Below, piece by piece: positions 29,912-39,425 of a stretch of DNA of 64,000 nt (the stretch's first letter is position 1; each line of letters opens with the position of its first letter). The stretch covers positions 268,305 to 332,304 of the forward strand of contig CAWEBX010000029.1 in NCBI GenBank assembly GCA_963807355.1, given 5' to 3'. This stretch comes from Nitrobacter sp963807355 (GTDB lineage Bacteria > Pseudomonadota > Alphaproteobacteria > Rhizobiales > Xanthobacteraceae). The notes beneath the pieces were generated by a model. It was not told the DNA's origin. It ran no database searches and was given only the letters and a program-made list of their open reading frames with translations. Position numbers and translations under genes: made by a program.

Positions 29912-30372
29912 TCAACGCCGCTGCTTATTTTGTTCACGCTCTTCCAGAACCGGCGCAACAATCCAGCGCTTGACCGTCCACACGCTCACGCTGTTGCCGA
30001 GCTTCAGCAGCTCAATCACCCGCGTTGCCGACGCCGTCTTGTTCTCAGCCCACGCTGCGTCTTCGTCGAGCATGCGGCGGTAGACAGCTTTCCCGTCCTT
30101 GATCTGTTTTTCCGATAACAATGGCTTATTGCCGCCGCCGTCCTTGCGTCGTTTCGGCTGTCGTGGCGTCGGCTCTGCCGGGTTGGTCTCGACCTTGGGG
30201 AGCTTTGTACCGATCCGGCGCAAGCTCTCGGCCATGCTGGCCATCCGAGCTTTTCACCAAGCAGCCGCAGGCGCTCCTGCTCGGCCTCCCGGCGTGGCGA
30301 CTTGAGCAGCCGAGCGCGCGCGGCTGCTGCTGCGCGCTGTTCGGGTGTAAGATCGACGGAGCCTTTGCCCAT
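29912..30372 (-). CDS. hypothetical island protein, one frameshift
   Basis: Begins MGKGSVDLTPEQRAAAAARA; one indel near 30,250 joins it to MASMAESLRRIGTKLPKVET and LLSEKQIKDGKAVYRRMLDE. Basic, Pro-rich middle. C-terminal KLGNSVSVWTVKRWIVAP could be a small helix-turn-helix. Unknown function. Confidence 0.45.
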
Positions 30373-30437
30373 GTGCTGATCCACAGGGTTGGTTAGATCG
30401 GGTCGGCGGCGCTACCAACGCCACGGCCCGATCGCTA

Positions 30438-31696
30438 TCATCGCAATGGAACCACGTTGCCAGCGGCGGGCGCTAACGGCTCAAGCTGCAGCAGCGCCGC
30501 GCGCGAAACGTCGTCGGAGTGGTCGACGATGTTCTTGCTGTAGCATCGTTCGATCTGTGCCACCGATGTGTCGTGGCCAGCGGCTATCACTCGGATCGGC
30601 ACATGGCGCAGGAGCGCGCGGACGATGCTCGAATGCCGCAGCGCATAGATCGTTACCGTTTCGGGATCGCAGCCAATCGCCTTGACGACCGACACGATGT
30701 GCGGGCGGTAGTCCTCGGACGGCGACTTGCTCCACGGCTGGCCATCGGCCCGAAGAAGCACGGCGCATCGGCGGCTCGGCCATTGGCGGCGGCCTTCAGG
30801 CTCGCCGCCAGCGCCTCGCTGATCGGCACGTTGATGCGCTCGGCCTTGCGGGCAACCCGGTTCTTGCTGCCGCCCTTTGCGCTTCGGGGCATCGCCAGTC
30901 GGGGGCGCGCGCCGCCGTGCAGGTCCTCGACCAGAAGCCGCGCCGCCTGCGATGGCCTTGCTCCGGTCTCTGCCAGAAGATGAACCAGCAGGCCAAGCGC
31001 GGGATCATGGGCGTAGGCGGCGTTGATGAACCGGCCAACGGTCCTATCGTCGAGGATAACGTTGCGGGCGACTGTCGCATCCGGCAGCGCCTCCAGTCCC
31101 ACCTGCCATGCCGACTTGTTCAGGATGCGGGCGTCGTGCGAGGCGGCCAAGCTGAGTGCAGCGCGCAGCCCCTTGCAGTAGCGAACCACACTCGATGGCT
31201 GCAGGCCCCTGTCGAGCAGGCTGTTGCGCCACTGATTGAGTTCCTTGGCGTCGAGCAACTGGACCGGTTTCGACTTGAGCACGGAGGTTAAATGCTTGCG
31301 CGGTCCTCCTGCGTTGTGGACGGAACCGCCGCGCGTGATCAGATCGGCCTCATAGGCATCGAGCGCCTGGGCGACGGTCACCGGGCGGCTGTCGTCGCCA
31401 ACCTCGCCGGGCTGCCGCCGCGCAAGCTGCTTGGCCACATCCTGCGCCTGATAGAAATCCAAGATGCATTTGCCTTCGCTGGCATCGAAATCGTCAGCTT
31501 CGGCGAAGGCTTTGGTCCAGTATTGGCCGTGACCATCACTCACCTTGACGACCCACGAACCGTTGGTCTTGTTGCGCCGGTATAACAGGCTTATGCCACG
31601 CCCCAGCGATGAGCCGCTGTAGGTCCTGCGGCGAACCGCGAGCTTTAATCGGGAGCTGCGGCTTTCGAGAAGGCTGTTGCGAACCTTACGGGCCAT
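30438..31696 (-). CDS. tyrosine-type site-specific integrase, one frameshift
   Basis: About 420 residues. N-terminal arm-binding and SAM-like domain (VTVAQALDAYEADLITRGGS), catalytic Arg in LLAETGARPSQAARLL, then, after an indel near 30,755, the H-x-x-R box YALRHSSIVRALL and the Tyr in AQIERCYSKNIVDH. All catalytic residues are present apart from the frame break. It faces inwards from the right edge of the phage-like block (20-31.7 kb), so an attachment site is expected between 31,700 and about 31,900. Confidence 0.8.
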
Positions 31697-32369
31697 GTGT
31701 GTCCCCGGTTGTGTCCCAATGATGGGTGTGAACCCCTATAGGCCAGTATATACCCGTGGGGACATAGTTCTAGGGATATCATTGGGTTACCGGGTGGGTT
31801 ATGGGAGCGCATGGAAGCGTATGGCACGCAAATTCCCCCCTTGCGGGAGAATCCTGGGCGGAAAAATTCAGTTCTGTCAACGTGCTAGCGAGGAGGTGTG
31901 CAGCCAGTGTCAAAAGTCGATTTATAGCCCACACCGCAGCAAGTCGCTTTGTGATTTGGTCGTCGTTCGTGCCATGTTCTGACTGATATTAGAGCGCTTT
32001 TATCTCGTGCATACTGGGGCGCAGCATGGCCCGGTTCAGCGTAAAGCCTATGATGCGTTAATTAGAGTTTTCCGTGCCGAGCCGATTACGGAAGACGCTG
32101 GAAGTTCGATCCTGTAACCGGCGTTCGGCTAGCCAATCGAGCTGCCAGCGGACCAAGCCTCCCTTGATGTCGTTCAGAAGGTGTCCAGTTCCTACGGCGG
32201 CAAATCGCCAGGTGAACTGGTGGATATAAACCCGCGCCAAAATGGGGCCGTGGGATCAAGTTGAGCGCCTCTGCGGATTCTATCGCAGCGGAAGCGATGT
32301 GGCTGGGCGAGGTCTTGACTGGCTCGGCGGGTCGGGCGCCGAGGCGTTGGGCGGCAATAGTTCGGCGCT
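31697..32369. other. region beyond the integrase, no gene supported
   Basis: Probably holds the element's attachment site. No tRNA is recognisable here. Open frames do not resemble proteins. Confidence 0.4.
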
Positions 32370-32500
32370 TTGCCGCAAAATGGAGCCGTACGCCTAAACA
32401 TGCAGCGGCTTTTGCAACGTCCGAGTTGGCTGAAAAACCGGAAACGCTTAATGCGAGCAGATGTTTCGGTTTTCGCCCCAGAGCGGACATGAAGCAGACT
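32370..32500. repeat. dispersed 'MSALGRK' repeat
   Basis: The minus-strand translation MSALGRKPKHLLALSVSG is the well-known false product of the Bradyrhizobium intergenic repeat family (CAGAGCGGACATGAAGCAGA on the plus strand). Not coding. Confidence 0.6.
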
Positions 32501-32599
32501 GCATGCCCGTATGGTGCGAACAGCGGACTAACGCACGATGAAAGCAGCGGTGTCGCCGGCAGCGCGTGTGACTTGCCCTATCCTCGTGCAAGTTCGAGC

Positions 32600-33069
32600 A
32601 GCCTATCCCTCTCGGGAGTTCGCGGCCGCGCGCGCCCTGCGCCCCGGCGGCTTCGATATGTAGCAATCGCTATGGCTATCCATGTGGCATGCGAATCCTT
32701 GCAGAAGGACGAGTTGCCCGGGAATAGGCCCAATAGCTGCCCGCGTCCAGAGATCCTGCAGCGAGGCGACGGGCGTCGGATGGATGAGCAGCTTGCCAAC
32801 GTATCGGCCTGGATTGCGAAAATCCAGCAGTAATTATTGCGGAGCCTGCGGCCGACTGCCTGAGCATAGGTAATATGAAGGTTAGGGGCTCGGTAATCTT
32901 GGAAGAGAATCTCGTTCCAGCCATTCTCGACCTGAGCGCCCTCGCCGCGGAGAATAGGTCCGAAGAAATTTACTTCGAGGACATGCGCACGCATGCGCCA
33001 AAAATCAAAGAAGCGGTAACGGCGCGCCTCAATGAATAAGAATGTGGTAACCAAGGTTCCTACGAGCAC
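32600..33069 (-). pseudogene. DUF2270 membrane protein, truncated and frameshifted
   Basis: Clear middle of the family: VGTLVTTFLFIEARRYRFFD, WRMRAHVLEVNFFGPILRGE and AVGRRLRNNYCWIF; in another frame the C-terminus continues VGKLLIHPTPVASLQDLWTR and AAIGPIPGQLVLLQ. The N-terminal half is missing, so it is probably a relic. DUF2270 proteins are predicted integral membrane proteins of unknown role. Confidence 0.6.
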
Positions 33070-33554
33070 CAGCGGCAGAGGCGAGGCCCCTCGAATGGAA
33101 AGCGCACAGCCGCGATCAGTGGTTCAATGAGATAAAAGTACGACGGCTGCCACGTGCAGCTGCACGCAAAACGGCGGCCGGCGCGCACAGCGGTTTCGAT
33201 TGGGCAGCGCGGTATCCGCAGTGGTCGCCATTCTAGGGCAAGCAGTCATCGACCGCGAGGCGGTCCTCGCCGTGGACCGCGCACCAACTTGTCCTAACTC
33301 CAGCGATAAAGTCATGCTCAAGCCGTAAGCTGTTACGTGCAATGCACAATTTTTCCGACGCAAACTCGAAAGAACCTGACATAACGTCCGATTGATGCCC
33401 AATTGGCGGGGCGGTCTCCGACAGGGCTTGCAATATAGAAAGAAACGATGATTTAGTGCAGTGCAGCAATTCGACGATTGCTTTACCTCCGAAGTGGACG
33501 GCCGTTATCCCTATGTGACACCGACCATTTAATGAAAATTTGAAGGAAGCCTGG
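33070..33554. other. gap before phasin, no gene supported
   Basis: No convincing coding on either strand. It should hold the phasin promoter at its right end. Confidence 0.4.
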
Positions 33555-34142
33555 ATGTCCAATACAAAACACAAACCACGACAAGCAGAACGACCAGAAT
33601 GCCCGCAACGCTGAGGCGGCAAAGGCCAACATCAACCGCGACCGCTGAGCAGGGCACGCAGTTTGCTGATGCCGCTCGCGAGGGCGTCAACAAGATGGTC
33701 GATCTGCGCGAGCAGGCGACCGAGAACACCAAGCAGGTCGTGCAGAAGAGCGTCGAGACCGCTTCGCAGCAGGCCCGTGAGGCCGCCGATCGCTTCACCC
33801 GTACGCTCGGCTTCTCTGGTGAGGACAGTGAGCGCCTGGCGCGCCAGTCCAAGCAGAACATGGAAGCCGTCACGCGCTGCGGCACGGTTCTGACCCAGGC
33901 TTTCCAGGATGCCTCGCGCAGCTGGTTCGGTCTGGCTCAGAGGCAGTTCCAGCGCAATCTCGAGGGCATGAACAAGCTGGCTGCGTGCCAAGTCGGTTCA
34001 GGAGTTCACCGCGATCCAGAGCGAGCTGGTCCGCGAGGGCCTGCAGCACATGGTTCAGGACAGCAAGGCGATCACCGAGACCTCAACGCGCGCCGTCGAG
34101 GAGGCCAGCAAGACCTTCTCCAGCGTCGCTCAGGCTCGCTGA
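33555..34142 (+). CDS. phaP: phasin (polyhydroxyalkanoate granule coat protein), frameshifted
   Basis: Phasin_2-type protein, all amphipathic helix: QFADAAREGVNKMVDLREQA, TENTKQVVQKSVETASQQAR and AFQDASRSWFGLAQRQFQRN. One indel near 33,640 separates the N-terminus (MSNTKHK), another near 33,985 the C-terminus, which reads SVQEFTAIQSELVREGLQHM and ends SKTFSSVAQAR at 34142. Coats storage granules in the cytoplasm. A ribosome-like GGAAG precedes the ATG at 33555. Confidence 0.75.
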
Positions 34143-34256
34143 GGTCGATTGCAGCTCGGCCAGGCTACAGATTCTCAGATTGATGCTAAACGAAGGGCGG
34201 TTCTTCGGCCGCCCTTTGTCGTTTCTTGTAGCAGTCCTTCGTAGCACGGAGCCTCC

Positions 34257-34507
34257 ATGTACGATCCCTTTGCCGTCGCGATGCTGGCCTTTAAGGCGCA
34301 GACAGTTGTTCAGCTTCGCCTTCTAAAGCTGGCCCGGGACGGACCCGCGGCACAAGCCGAGGCGTCTCGAAGATGATCAGCGAGAAGATCAGCGCCTCGA
34401 TCGAGGCGGCCGGTAGCATGATGCTAGGCGGTTCACCCGATGCTCTGGTCGCCCGCTATCGCGAGCATGTCGCCGAGAATACCAAGCGTCTCACTGCCCC
34501 TGCTTAA
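34257..34507 (+). CDS. small phasin-associated helical protein, one frameshift
   Basis: Starts MYDPFAVAMLAFKAQTVVQL; after one indel near 34,370 it continues KMISEKISASIEAAGSMMLG and VARYREHVAENTKRLTAPA. About 82 residues of amphipathic helix. Follows phaP with a 114-base gap, as in relatives where such short proteins sit in storage-granule loci. Exact role unknown. Confidence 0.5.
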
Positions 34508-34747
34508 GCGGCACCTCCAGACACACCATGACGCGCACAGCCATCCTTTTCACCCGGCCCAAGGAGCGTAAGCTGGTCCAGCAGCGCGCGCCACATCCAT
34601 AATGCGGCAGCCAGGCGCCTGCTGCATGCGGTAACATCAGCGCCAACCTGACGAGCCTTTGTGCGTTGGACTTCGGGAGCGGCGAACGTAGGCCCAGGAA
34701 AAAGCCGGGGCATAGATGCGCTTGAGAGCGCGGATGATGCCGTCGAT

Positions 34748-34807
34748 GAAGTTGTCTTAGAGCTGTCCATGCTGCAAGAAGTTGTCTTAGAGCTGTCCAT
34801 GCTGCAA
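34748..34807. repeat. perfect 30-base tandem duplication
   Basis: Two adjacent identical 30-base units (start GAAGTTGTCTTAGAGCTG). They fall on the end of the acr3 frame: the stop codon TAA lies inside the unit. Could be a recent slippage event or an assembly artefact. Confidence 0.85.
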
Positions 34808-35737
34808 ATAGGCTTTCCGGTGTTTGCCTTCGGCAAATTTCTCGCCGACGATTGCAATGACCTTCTCCATGGTCCAGCCCATAACTGCGCACGGACCGGC
34901 CACGCAATGGGCTTCGCCTGTTGCGCGGTTCAGAAGGTAAGCGAGTCCCGAGTTGAAATAGACTTGTATGAGGATTGGCACAGCTAGGATCGCGATAATG
35001 AGTGGCTGGGCTAGGATCTGCTCGCCTTGAAATCCAAATAGAAGAACCAGAGTGGCGAGCAGAGCCACGAGCGAAACCGGCTGCAATTTGGACAGAAGCC
35101 GCAACAACGCCTCCCGTCCGCCGCCGTCAATCACAACTCGCCGGACGACCTGAGCAATGATAACCGGCACGACAATATAAAGAACGACCGAAAGGAGCAG
35201 CGTCTCCCAAGGAACTGTGATTGCCGAAAGTCCAAGCAAAAGGCCAACGATTGGCGCAAAGGCGAACACCATGATCACGTCGTTGAGGGCAACTTGGCTA
35301 AGAGTGAAATGAGGTTCGCCGTCAATAAGGTTACTCCAGACAAACACCATTGCCGTGCAAGGCGCAGCCGCGAGCAGAATAAGCCCGGCGATGTAGCTGT
35401 TGATCTGGTCGGCAGGCAGATAAGGCCTGAACAGCCACCCGATGAAAATCCATCCTAGGAAAGCCATTGAGAACGGCTTCACAGCCCAATTTATGAACAG
35501 TGTGACCCCAATTCCCCGCCAATGCTCCTTCACCTGCGACAAGGCCGCAAAGTCAATCTTGACCAGCATAGGGATGATCATCAGCCAGATCAGAACCGCG
35601 ACGGGCAGATTTACCTTTGCAATCTCTGCGGACCCAATGACATGGAACACAGTCGGGAAAAAATGGCCAAGCAATATTCCAACGATGATGCAGAGGGCCA
35701 CCCACACAGTGAGGTATCGTTCGAAAGTTGACATCAT
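34787..35737 (-). CDS. acr3: ACR3-type arsenite efflux permease, C-terminus replaced
   Basis: Membrane exporter of arsenite. Family features: LPVAVLIWLMIIPMLVKIDF, the transport motif LILLAAAPCTAMVFVWSNL with the essential Cys, LSQVALNDVIMVFAFAPIVG and FNSGLAYLLNRATGEAHCVA. After CVAGP, where ACR3 continues for about 40 residues with its last helix, the sequence turns to MGWTMEKVIAIVGEKFAEGK, unrelated. So the last helix is lost by deletion or bad joining. The ATG follows the arsR stop codon directly, an operon. Confidence 0.85.
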   Translation of the reverse strand: MMSTFERYLTVWVALCIIVGILLGHFFPTVFHVIGSAEIAKVNLPVAVLIWLMIIPMLVKIDFAALSQVKEHWRGIGVTLFINWAVKPFSMAFLGWIFIGWLFRPYLPADQINSYIAGLILLAAAPCTAMVFVWSNLIDGEPHFTLSQVALNDVIMVFAFAPIVGLLLGLSAITVPWETLLLSVVLYIVVPVIIAQVVRRVVIDGGGREALLRLLSKLQPVSLVALLATLVLLFGFQGEQILAQPLIIAILAVPILIQVYFNSGLAYLLNRATGEAHCVAGPCAVMGWTMEKVIAIVGEKFAEGKHRKAYLQHGQL

Positions 35738-36078
35738 TCAGTCTCGGCTTTTCGGGAGCAGGCGAGCGTTTGCCTGATCAAGGAATTTGGCCAATGGTTT
35801 GAGCGCCGCCGGATTGAGCGAGTAGCAAATCCGCGGCCGCTCAATTTCGCCAACGATGACCCCGGCTTCTTTAAGGATACGAAGGTGTTCGGATGTCGTC
35901 GATGCGGCGAGCCCAATTTCTTCCACAATGTCACAGCCAATGCAGGTCGTCCGGCGCAGTAACGTCCGGACAATCTGCACCCGCGCGGGATGGGAAAGGG
36001 CTTTCGCCAGCTGAGCGATCCGCTCGTCTTCACTCGGCTCCAGAGATTGCGCGTTGACGTTGTTTGACCGCAGCCACG
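35738..36078 (-). CDS. arsR: ArsR-family metalloregulator
   Basis: Winged-helix repressor: IAQLAKALSHPARVQIVRTL, the metal-site region CIGCDIVEEIGLAASTTSEH and LRILKEAGVIVGEIERPRIC. No ATG precedes the domain in frame; a GTG at 36078 in the neighbouring frame (VAAVKQRQRA) becomes usable with one indel near 36,025. Likely releases the operator when As(III) binds, turning on the acr3 gene immediately downstream. Confidence 0.8.
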
Positions 36079-36079
36079 T

Positions 36080-36371
36080 TATATCCTATTCGTATATCGA
36101 CGAAATACGGGTGATAGGCTGACGGTCCAAGGCAAGCCTCTTTGTGAACGGCATCGCGGTACTTTCCGCCGGCGTGACATTTGTCGCAGAAGTTAGCAGC
36201 GCCGGACTTCAGTCGCGGCATGACTTTAGCGACGTTATCCCCGCCTTCTACCAGGATGCGCCATCCGCTCTGCGACACCGTCGTATCGATTTTTTCCACG
36301 GCGCCAGTGCAGTTTTGTGGCTTCATGACAATCGCACTTCCACGCCGATGACAGACCGTGGGCTCAGGCAA
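36080..36371 (-). CDS. possible CXXCH fragment, unrecognised
   Basis: Frame contains WRILVEGGDNVAKVMPRLKS and NFCDKCHAGGKYRDAVHKEA with a heme-type CDKCH. No signal peptide, and the first 30 residues lie in a repeat. Perhaps a cytochrome remnant. Low confidence. Confidence 0.25.
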
Positions 36372-36528
36372 TTATTAGCGCGGTCGGCATGGTCGTCACC
36401 GCTGATCGGTGGCGGGACGGATGGCGGCATGGACCTGTCCACGCCTAATGTGTCGGGCGGAGATAGATGACGCTACTCCATGCCGATGCCAGAACGTGGG
36501 CTACACGGCAATTATCATCGCGGTCGGC
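36345..36528. repeat. pair of about 45-base direct repeats
   Basis: CCGATGACAGACCGTGGGCT (36,345) and CCGATGCCAGAACGTGGGCT (36,483) begin two similar units that both end GCGGTCGGC. Spacing about 138 bases. The surrounding 36,389-36,800 holds no gene I can support. Confidence 0.6.
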
Positions 36529-36807
36529 GGAGAGTCATAGCGGTTCGTTCACGTGCCAGCGAAGCCCGACGCCGGCGCAGCACGGGATGCTCGCTCCAAG
36601 CTCTGACCAAAATGACCTATCCTGCTCGGCGGCGCCATACTCATTCATAACACGTTATTTGCGGCGCTATCGTCGGACTTACCGACGGCCAAGATTACCT
36701 GCTGACGTGGCTCCGCAAGGAACGGCCGAATTACAGGAACGCTGTCGGGCAATACTCCCGCTCCACTTTGGAAAAAGACCGACCCAATCGTCAATGACGT
36801 CATACGT

Positions 36808-36830
36808 TTGAAATATCCACTTGAAATATC
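36808..36830. promoter_or_regulatory. perfect direct repeat before the glycosyltransferase gene
   Basis: TTGAAATATC occurs twice with a three-base spacer, 51-73 bases before the ATG. Two-turn-like direct repeats in this position often mark response-regulator binding. The regulator is unknown; it is not a PHO box. Confidence 0.4.
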
Positions 36831-36880
36831 GTTGACCGAACGTCGTGAAATCGAGAATCAGCGAATTTGAAGGGATCCTG

Positions 36881-37936
36881 ATGCGAATTCTGGTTGCGAC
36901 CGATGCCTGGCATCCGCAGGTCAACGGCGTGGTCCGTACGTTGACGTCCTTGGCCCGCAGCGCATCGGCGCTTGGTGCCGAGATCGACTTTCTGACCCCG
37001 GACGGCTTTCCATCAATGGCTCTCCCAACTTATCCGGGATTGAGAGTAGCCCTACCAAACCGCGGCGAGATCGCCCGCCGGATAGAAGCGGCGTCATCGG
37101 ATGCCATTCACATCGCGACCGAGGGACCGGTCGGGTGGATGGCGCGAGGGTATTGCCGTCGTCGGAAGTTTGCCTTTACAACTTCCTACACAACGCGTTT
37201 TCCGGAATACATCGCCGCACGCTCGATCATTCCGTTGTCGATGAGCTATGCGGTGCTCCGGCGTTTTCATGCGGCTGGCGCCATGACGATGGTCGCCACA
37301 TCATCGCTCAGACAGCACCTCAGCGCGAGAGGCTTCAAAAAGATCGGCACCTGGACGCGAGGGGTCGATACCGAGTTGTTCACGCCAGATGACGCGTCCG
37401 AGCTTGATTTGCCGAGACCCATCTTTATGACCGTAGGTCGTGTTGCGGTTGAAAAGAACCTTGAGGCGTTTCTTTCGCTAAAGTTACCTGGATCCAAGGT
37501 GGTGGTCGGCGACGGACCGCAAAAGCCGGCGCTGGAAAGCCGGTACCCGAAAGTCAAGTTCCTGGGCGAAAAGACTGGTCGCGAACTCAGCGCACACTTG
37601 GCCGCGGCTGACGTCTTTGTTTTTCCAAGCCTGACGGACACGTTCGGCGTCGTGCAACTCGAGGCATTGGCGTGTGGCACACCTGTCGCCGCGTTCCCCG
37701 TTACCGGCCCCATCGATGTGATTGCCGATCACCCAGTTGGTGTTTTGGACATGAATTTGCGAACCGCCTGCATTCGCGCGCTCAGTATATCACGTGAAAC
37801 CTGCCGGAATTTTGCCCTGCAACGCTCCTGGGAGAATAGCGCAAGGCAGTTCATCGGCAATCTTAGTGCGTTGCAGCCGAGCCGCTCATTGCGACCACGC
37901 GGCCGCCTGATGGCGCAAAGCGCTGCGCAAGGCTAA
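36881..37936 (+). CDS. GT4-family glycosyltransferase, Agt-like
   Basis: 351 residues from MRILVATDAWHPQVNGVVRT. GT-B fold with N-terminal glycine-poor acceptor domain, and donor-domain signatures FMTVGRVAVEKNLEAFLSL and FVFPSLTDTFGVVQLEALAC, the E-x7-E of GT4. Next to plcP-type genes in other bacteria, such enzymes (Agt) add glucose or glucuronate to diacylglycerol during phosphate starvation, so a glycolipid role is likely; GDP-mannose-dependent activity is an alternative. The methyltransferase gene follows after 31 bases. Confidence 0.8.
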   Translation: MRILVATDAWHPQVNGVVRTLTSLARSASALGAEIDFLTPDGFPSMALPTYPGLRVALPNRGEIARRIEAASSDAIHIATEGPVGWMARGYCRRRKFAFTTSYTTRFPEYIAARSIIPLSMSYAVLRRFHAAGAMTMVATSSLRQHLSARGFKKIGTWTRGVDTELFTPDDASELDLPRPIFMTVGRVAVEKNLEAFLSLKLPGSKVVVGDGPQKPALESRYPKVKFLGEKTGRELSAHLAAADVFVFPSLTDTFGVVQLEALACGTPVAAFPVTGPIDVIADHPVGVLDMNLRTACIRALSISRETCRNFALQRSWENSARQFIGNLSALQPSRSLRPRGRLMAQSAAQG

Positions 37937-37967
37937 GCATGCGGAAAAGTAGGAAAATGAAATTACC

Positions 37968-38657
37968 ATGGCAGAAATCTTCAAGCTGGATGATGGCGAG
38001 CAGTTGGACTTCGACCGCGCCACGGTTGAGCAGGCCTACGATCGCTGGGCTCCGGTTTACGACCTCGTGTTTGGCGGCGTGTTCAGCAAGGGTCGCAAGG
38101 CGGCTATTCAGGCAACCAACAAGGTTGGCGGGCGCGTGCTTGAGGTTGGCGTCGGTACGGGAATCTCGTTGCCGCAATATGCGCCCCACCTTCGCATCTT
38201 CGGTACCGACATTTCGGAAGCGATGTTGCGGAAGGCGAAACGTAGGGTCAATAATCTCGGTCTAAAGAACGTCGAGGAACTCGCGGTCATGGATGCGGAG
38301 AAGCTCGAATTTCCGGACAATTCATTCGATGTGGTGATGGCGCAATATGTTGTGACGGCGGTACCGAACCCGGAAGCCGCCCTTGATGAGTTCGGTCGCG
38401 TGCTGCGGCCGGGCGGGGAACTGATAATCCTGACCCGGATCAGCGCCGATGCCGGGGTGCGCCGCTTCATCGAGCGTCGGTTGCAGCCGGTGGTGCGTCC
38501 GCTTGGCTTTCGGACAGCCGAATTCACCTGGTCGCGCTATGCGCAATGGCTGGCGGGTGCAAGCGAAATGGAATTAGTTGAGAACCGACTGGTGCCTCCT
38601 CTCGGCCACTTCTCGCTGCTCCGCATTCGGAAAATCGCGATCGAGGTCGTGGCCTGA
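37968..38657 (+). CDS. pmtA: PmtA-type phospholipid N-methyltransferase
   Basis: 229 residues, class I SAM fold: VLEVGVGTGISLPQYAPHL (motif I), FGTDISEAMLRKAKRRV, DVVMAQYVVTAVPNPEAAL and the post-motif VLRPGGELIILTRI. The start DRATVEQAYDRWAPVYDLVF is typical of PmtA enzymes that methylate phosphatidylethanolamine towards phosphatidylcholine. Probably cotranscribed with the glycosyltransferase. Given the neighbours, methylation of another aminolipid is possible. Confidence 0.82.
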   Translation: MAEIFKLDDGEQLDFDRATVEQAYDRWAPVYDLVFGGVFSKGRKAAIQATNKVGGRVLEVGVGTGISLPQYAPHLRIFGTDISEAMLRKAKRRVNNLGLKNVEELAVMDAEKLEFPDNSFDVVMAQYVVTAVPNPEAALDEFGRVLRPGGELIILTRISADAGVRRFIERRLQPVVRPLGFRTAEFTWSRYAQWLAGASEMELVENRLVPPLGHFSLLRIRKIAIEVVA

Positions 38658-38782
38658 TAGAGGCGATCGAAGTCCGTTCGAGGGATTCGCCGCGGCGCGT
38701 CTTGCGACATTTGCATAATGTCATCTTGCGTACATCGAATCCTTGTAAGCAGAACAAACTTTATTCTGGGCAGGGAATGATT

Positions 38783-39394
38783 ATGAGCTTTCGAGAGCAG
38801 TTGCGCACTCAACGGTGGGATGACCATCGCTACTACCATCACAGCCGCATCAACCAGAGCCTGCACTTTGTCAGCGCCTTCAGCTTTCTCGTTGCGTATG
38901 CATTGCTATTCGTCGATCCAGTTGCCGCTGCCCTGCTCGGTTGGCTGGTCTCTATGACGACAAGGCAGGCGGGTCATTTTTTCTTCGAGCCGAAAGGTTA
39001 TGATCACGTCAACCAGGCGACCCATGACCACAAGGAGGATATCAAAGTCGGATATAATTTGAACCGGAAGATCGTTCTGATGGCCCTCTGGGCAATTTCG
39101 CCGCTGGTTCTCTTCTTCGATCCGACATTTTTCGGTGTCTTTACGCCATGGATCTCTCCGGCTGATTTCGTGCGCCAGGTCGCCAAGGTATGGCTGGCGA
39201 TCGGAATTTGCGGCTTACTATTCCGGACGGTGCATCTGTTCTTTATCCGCGACGTCGAGACCGGCCTCGTGTGGATGACCAAGATCTTGACCGACCCGTT
39301 CAGCGATCTCAAACTGTACTATAAGGCACCGCTGTATTTGATGAAGGGCGAGCTGATCGATCCTGGCCTTGACAAGCACGGAGAGCACGCTTGA
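38783..39394 (+). CDS. His-rich multi-pass membrane protein, loosely Mpo1/DUF962-like
   Basis: 203 residues, four membrane helices. The start YYHHSRINQSLHFVSAFSFL and the loop RQAGHFFFEPKGYDHVNQAT then HDHKEDIKVGYN have histidines placed like the iron ligands of DUF962/Mpo1 alpha-oxidation dioxygenases (H...NxxxHxxG, GHxxxE). I infer similarity, not identity. Start chosen at MSFREQL, six bases after AGGGA. Lies between pmtA and the convergent aminotransferase, so a membrane-lipid role is plausible. Confidence 0.6.
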   Translation: MSFREQLRTQRWDDHRYYHHSRINQSLHFVSAFSFLVAYALLFVDPVAAALLGWLVSMTTRQAGHFFFEPKGYDHVNQATHDHKEDIKVGYNLNRKIVLMALWAISPLVLFFDPTFFGVFTPWISPADFVRQVAKVWLAIGICGLLFRTVHLFFIRDVETGLVWMTKILTDPFSDLKLYYKAPLYLMKGELIDPGLDKHGEHA

Positions 39395-39425
39395 ACTGAA
39401 AATGATCTGCAAGGCGGTCGCCGGC

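Noticed and set aside
34491..34747. Possible transporter or transposase remnant after acr3
   Set aside because: Short readable bits (FIDGIIRALKRIYAP) are too weak to assign.
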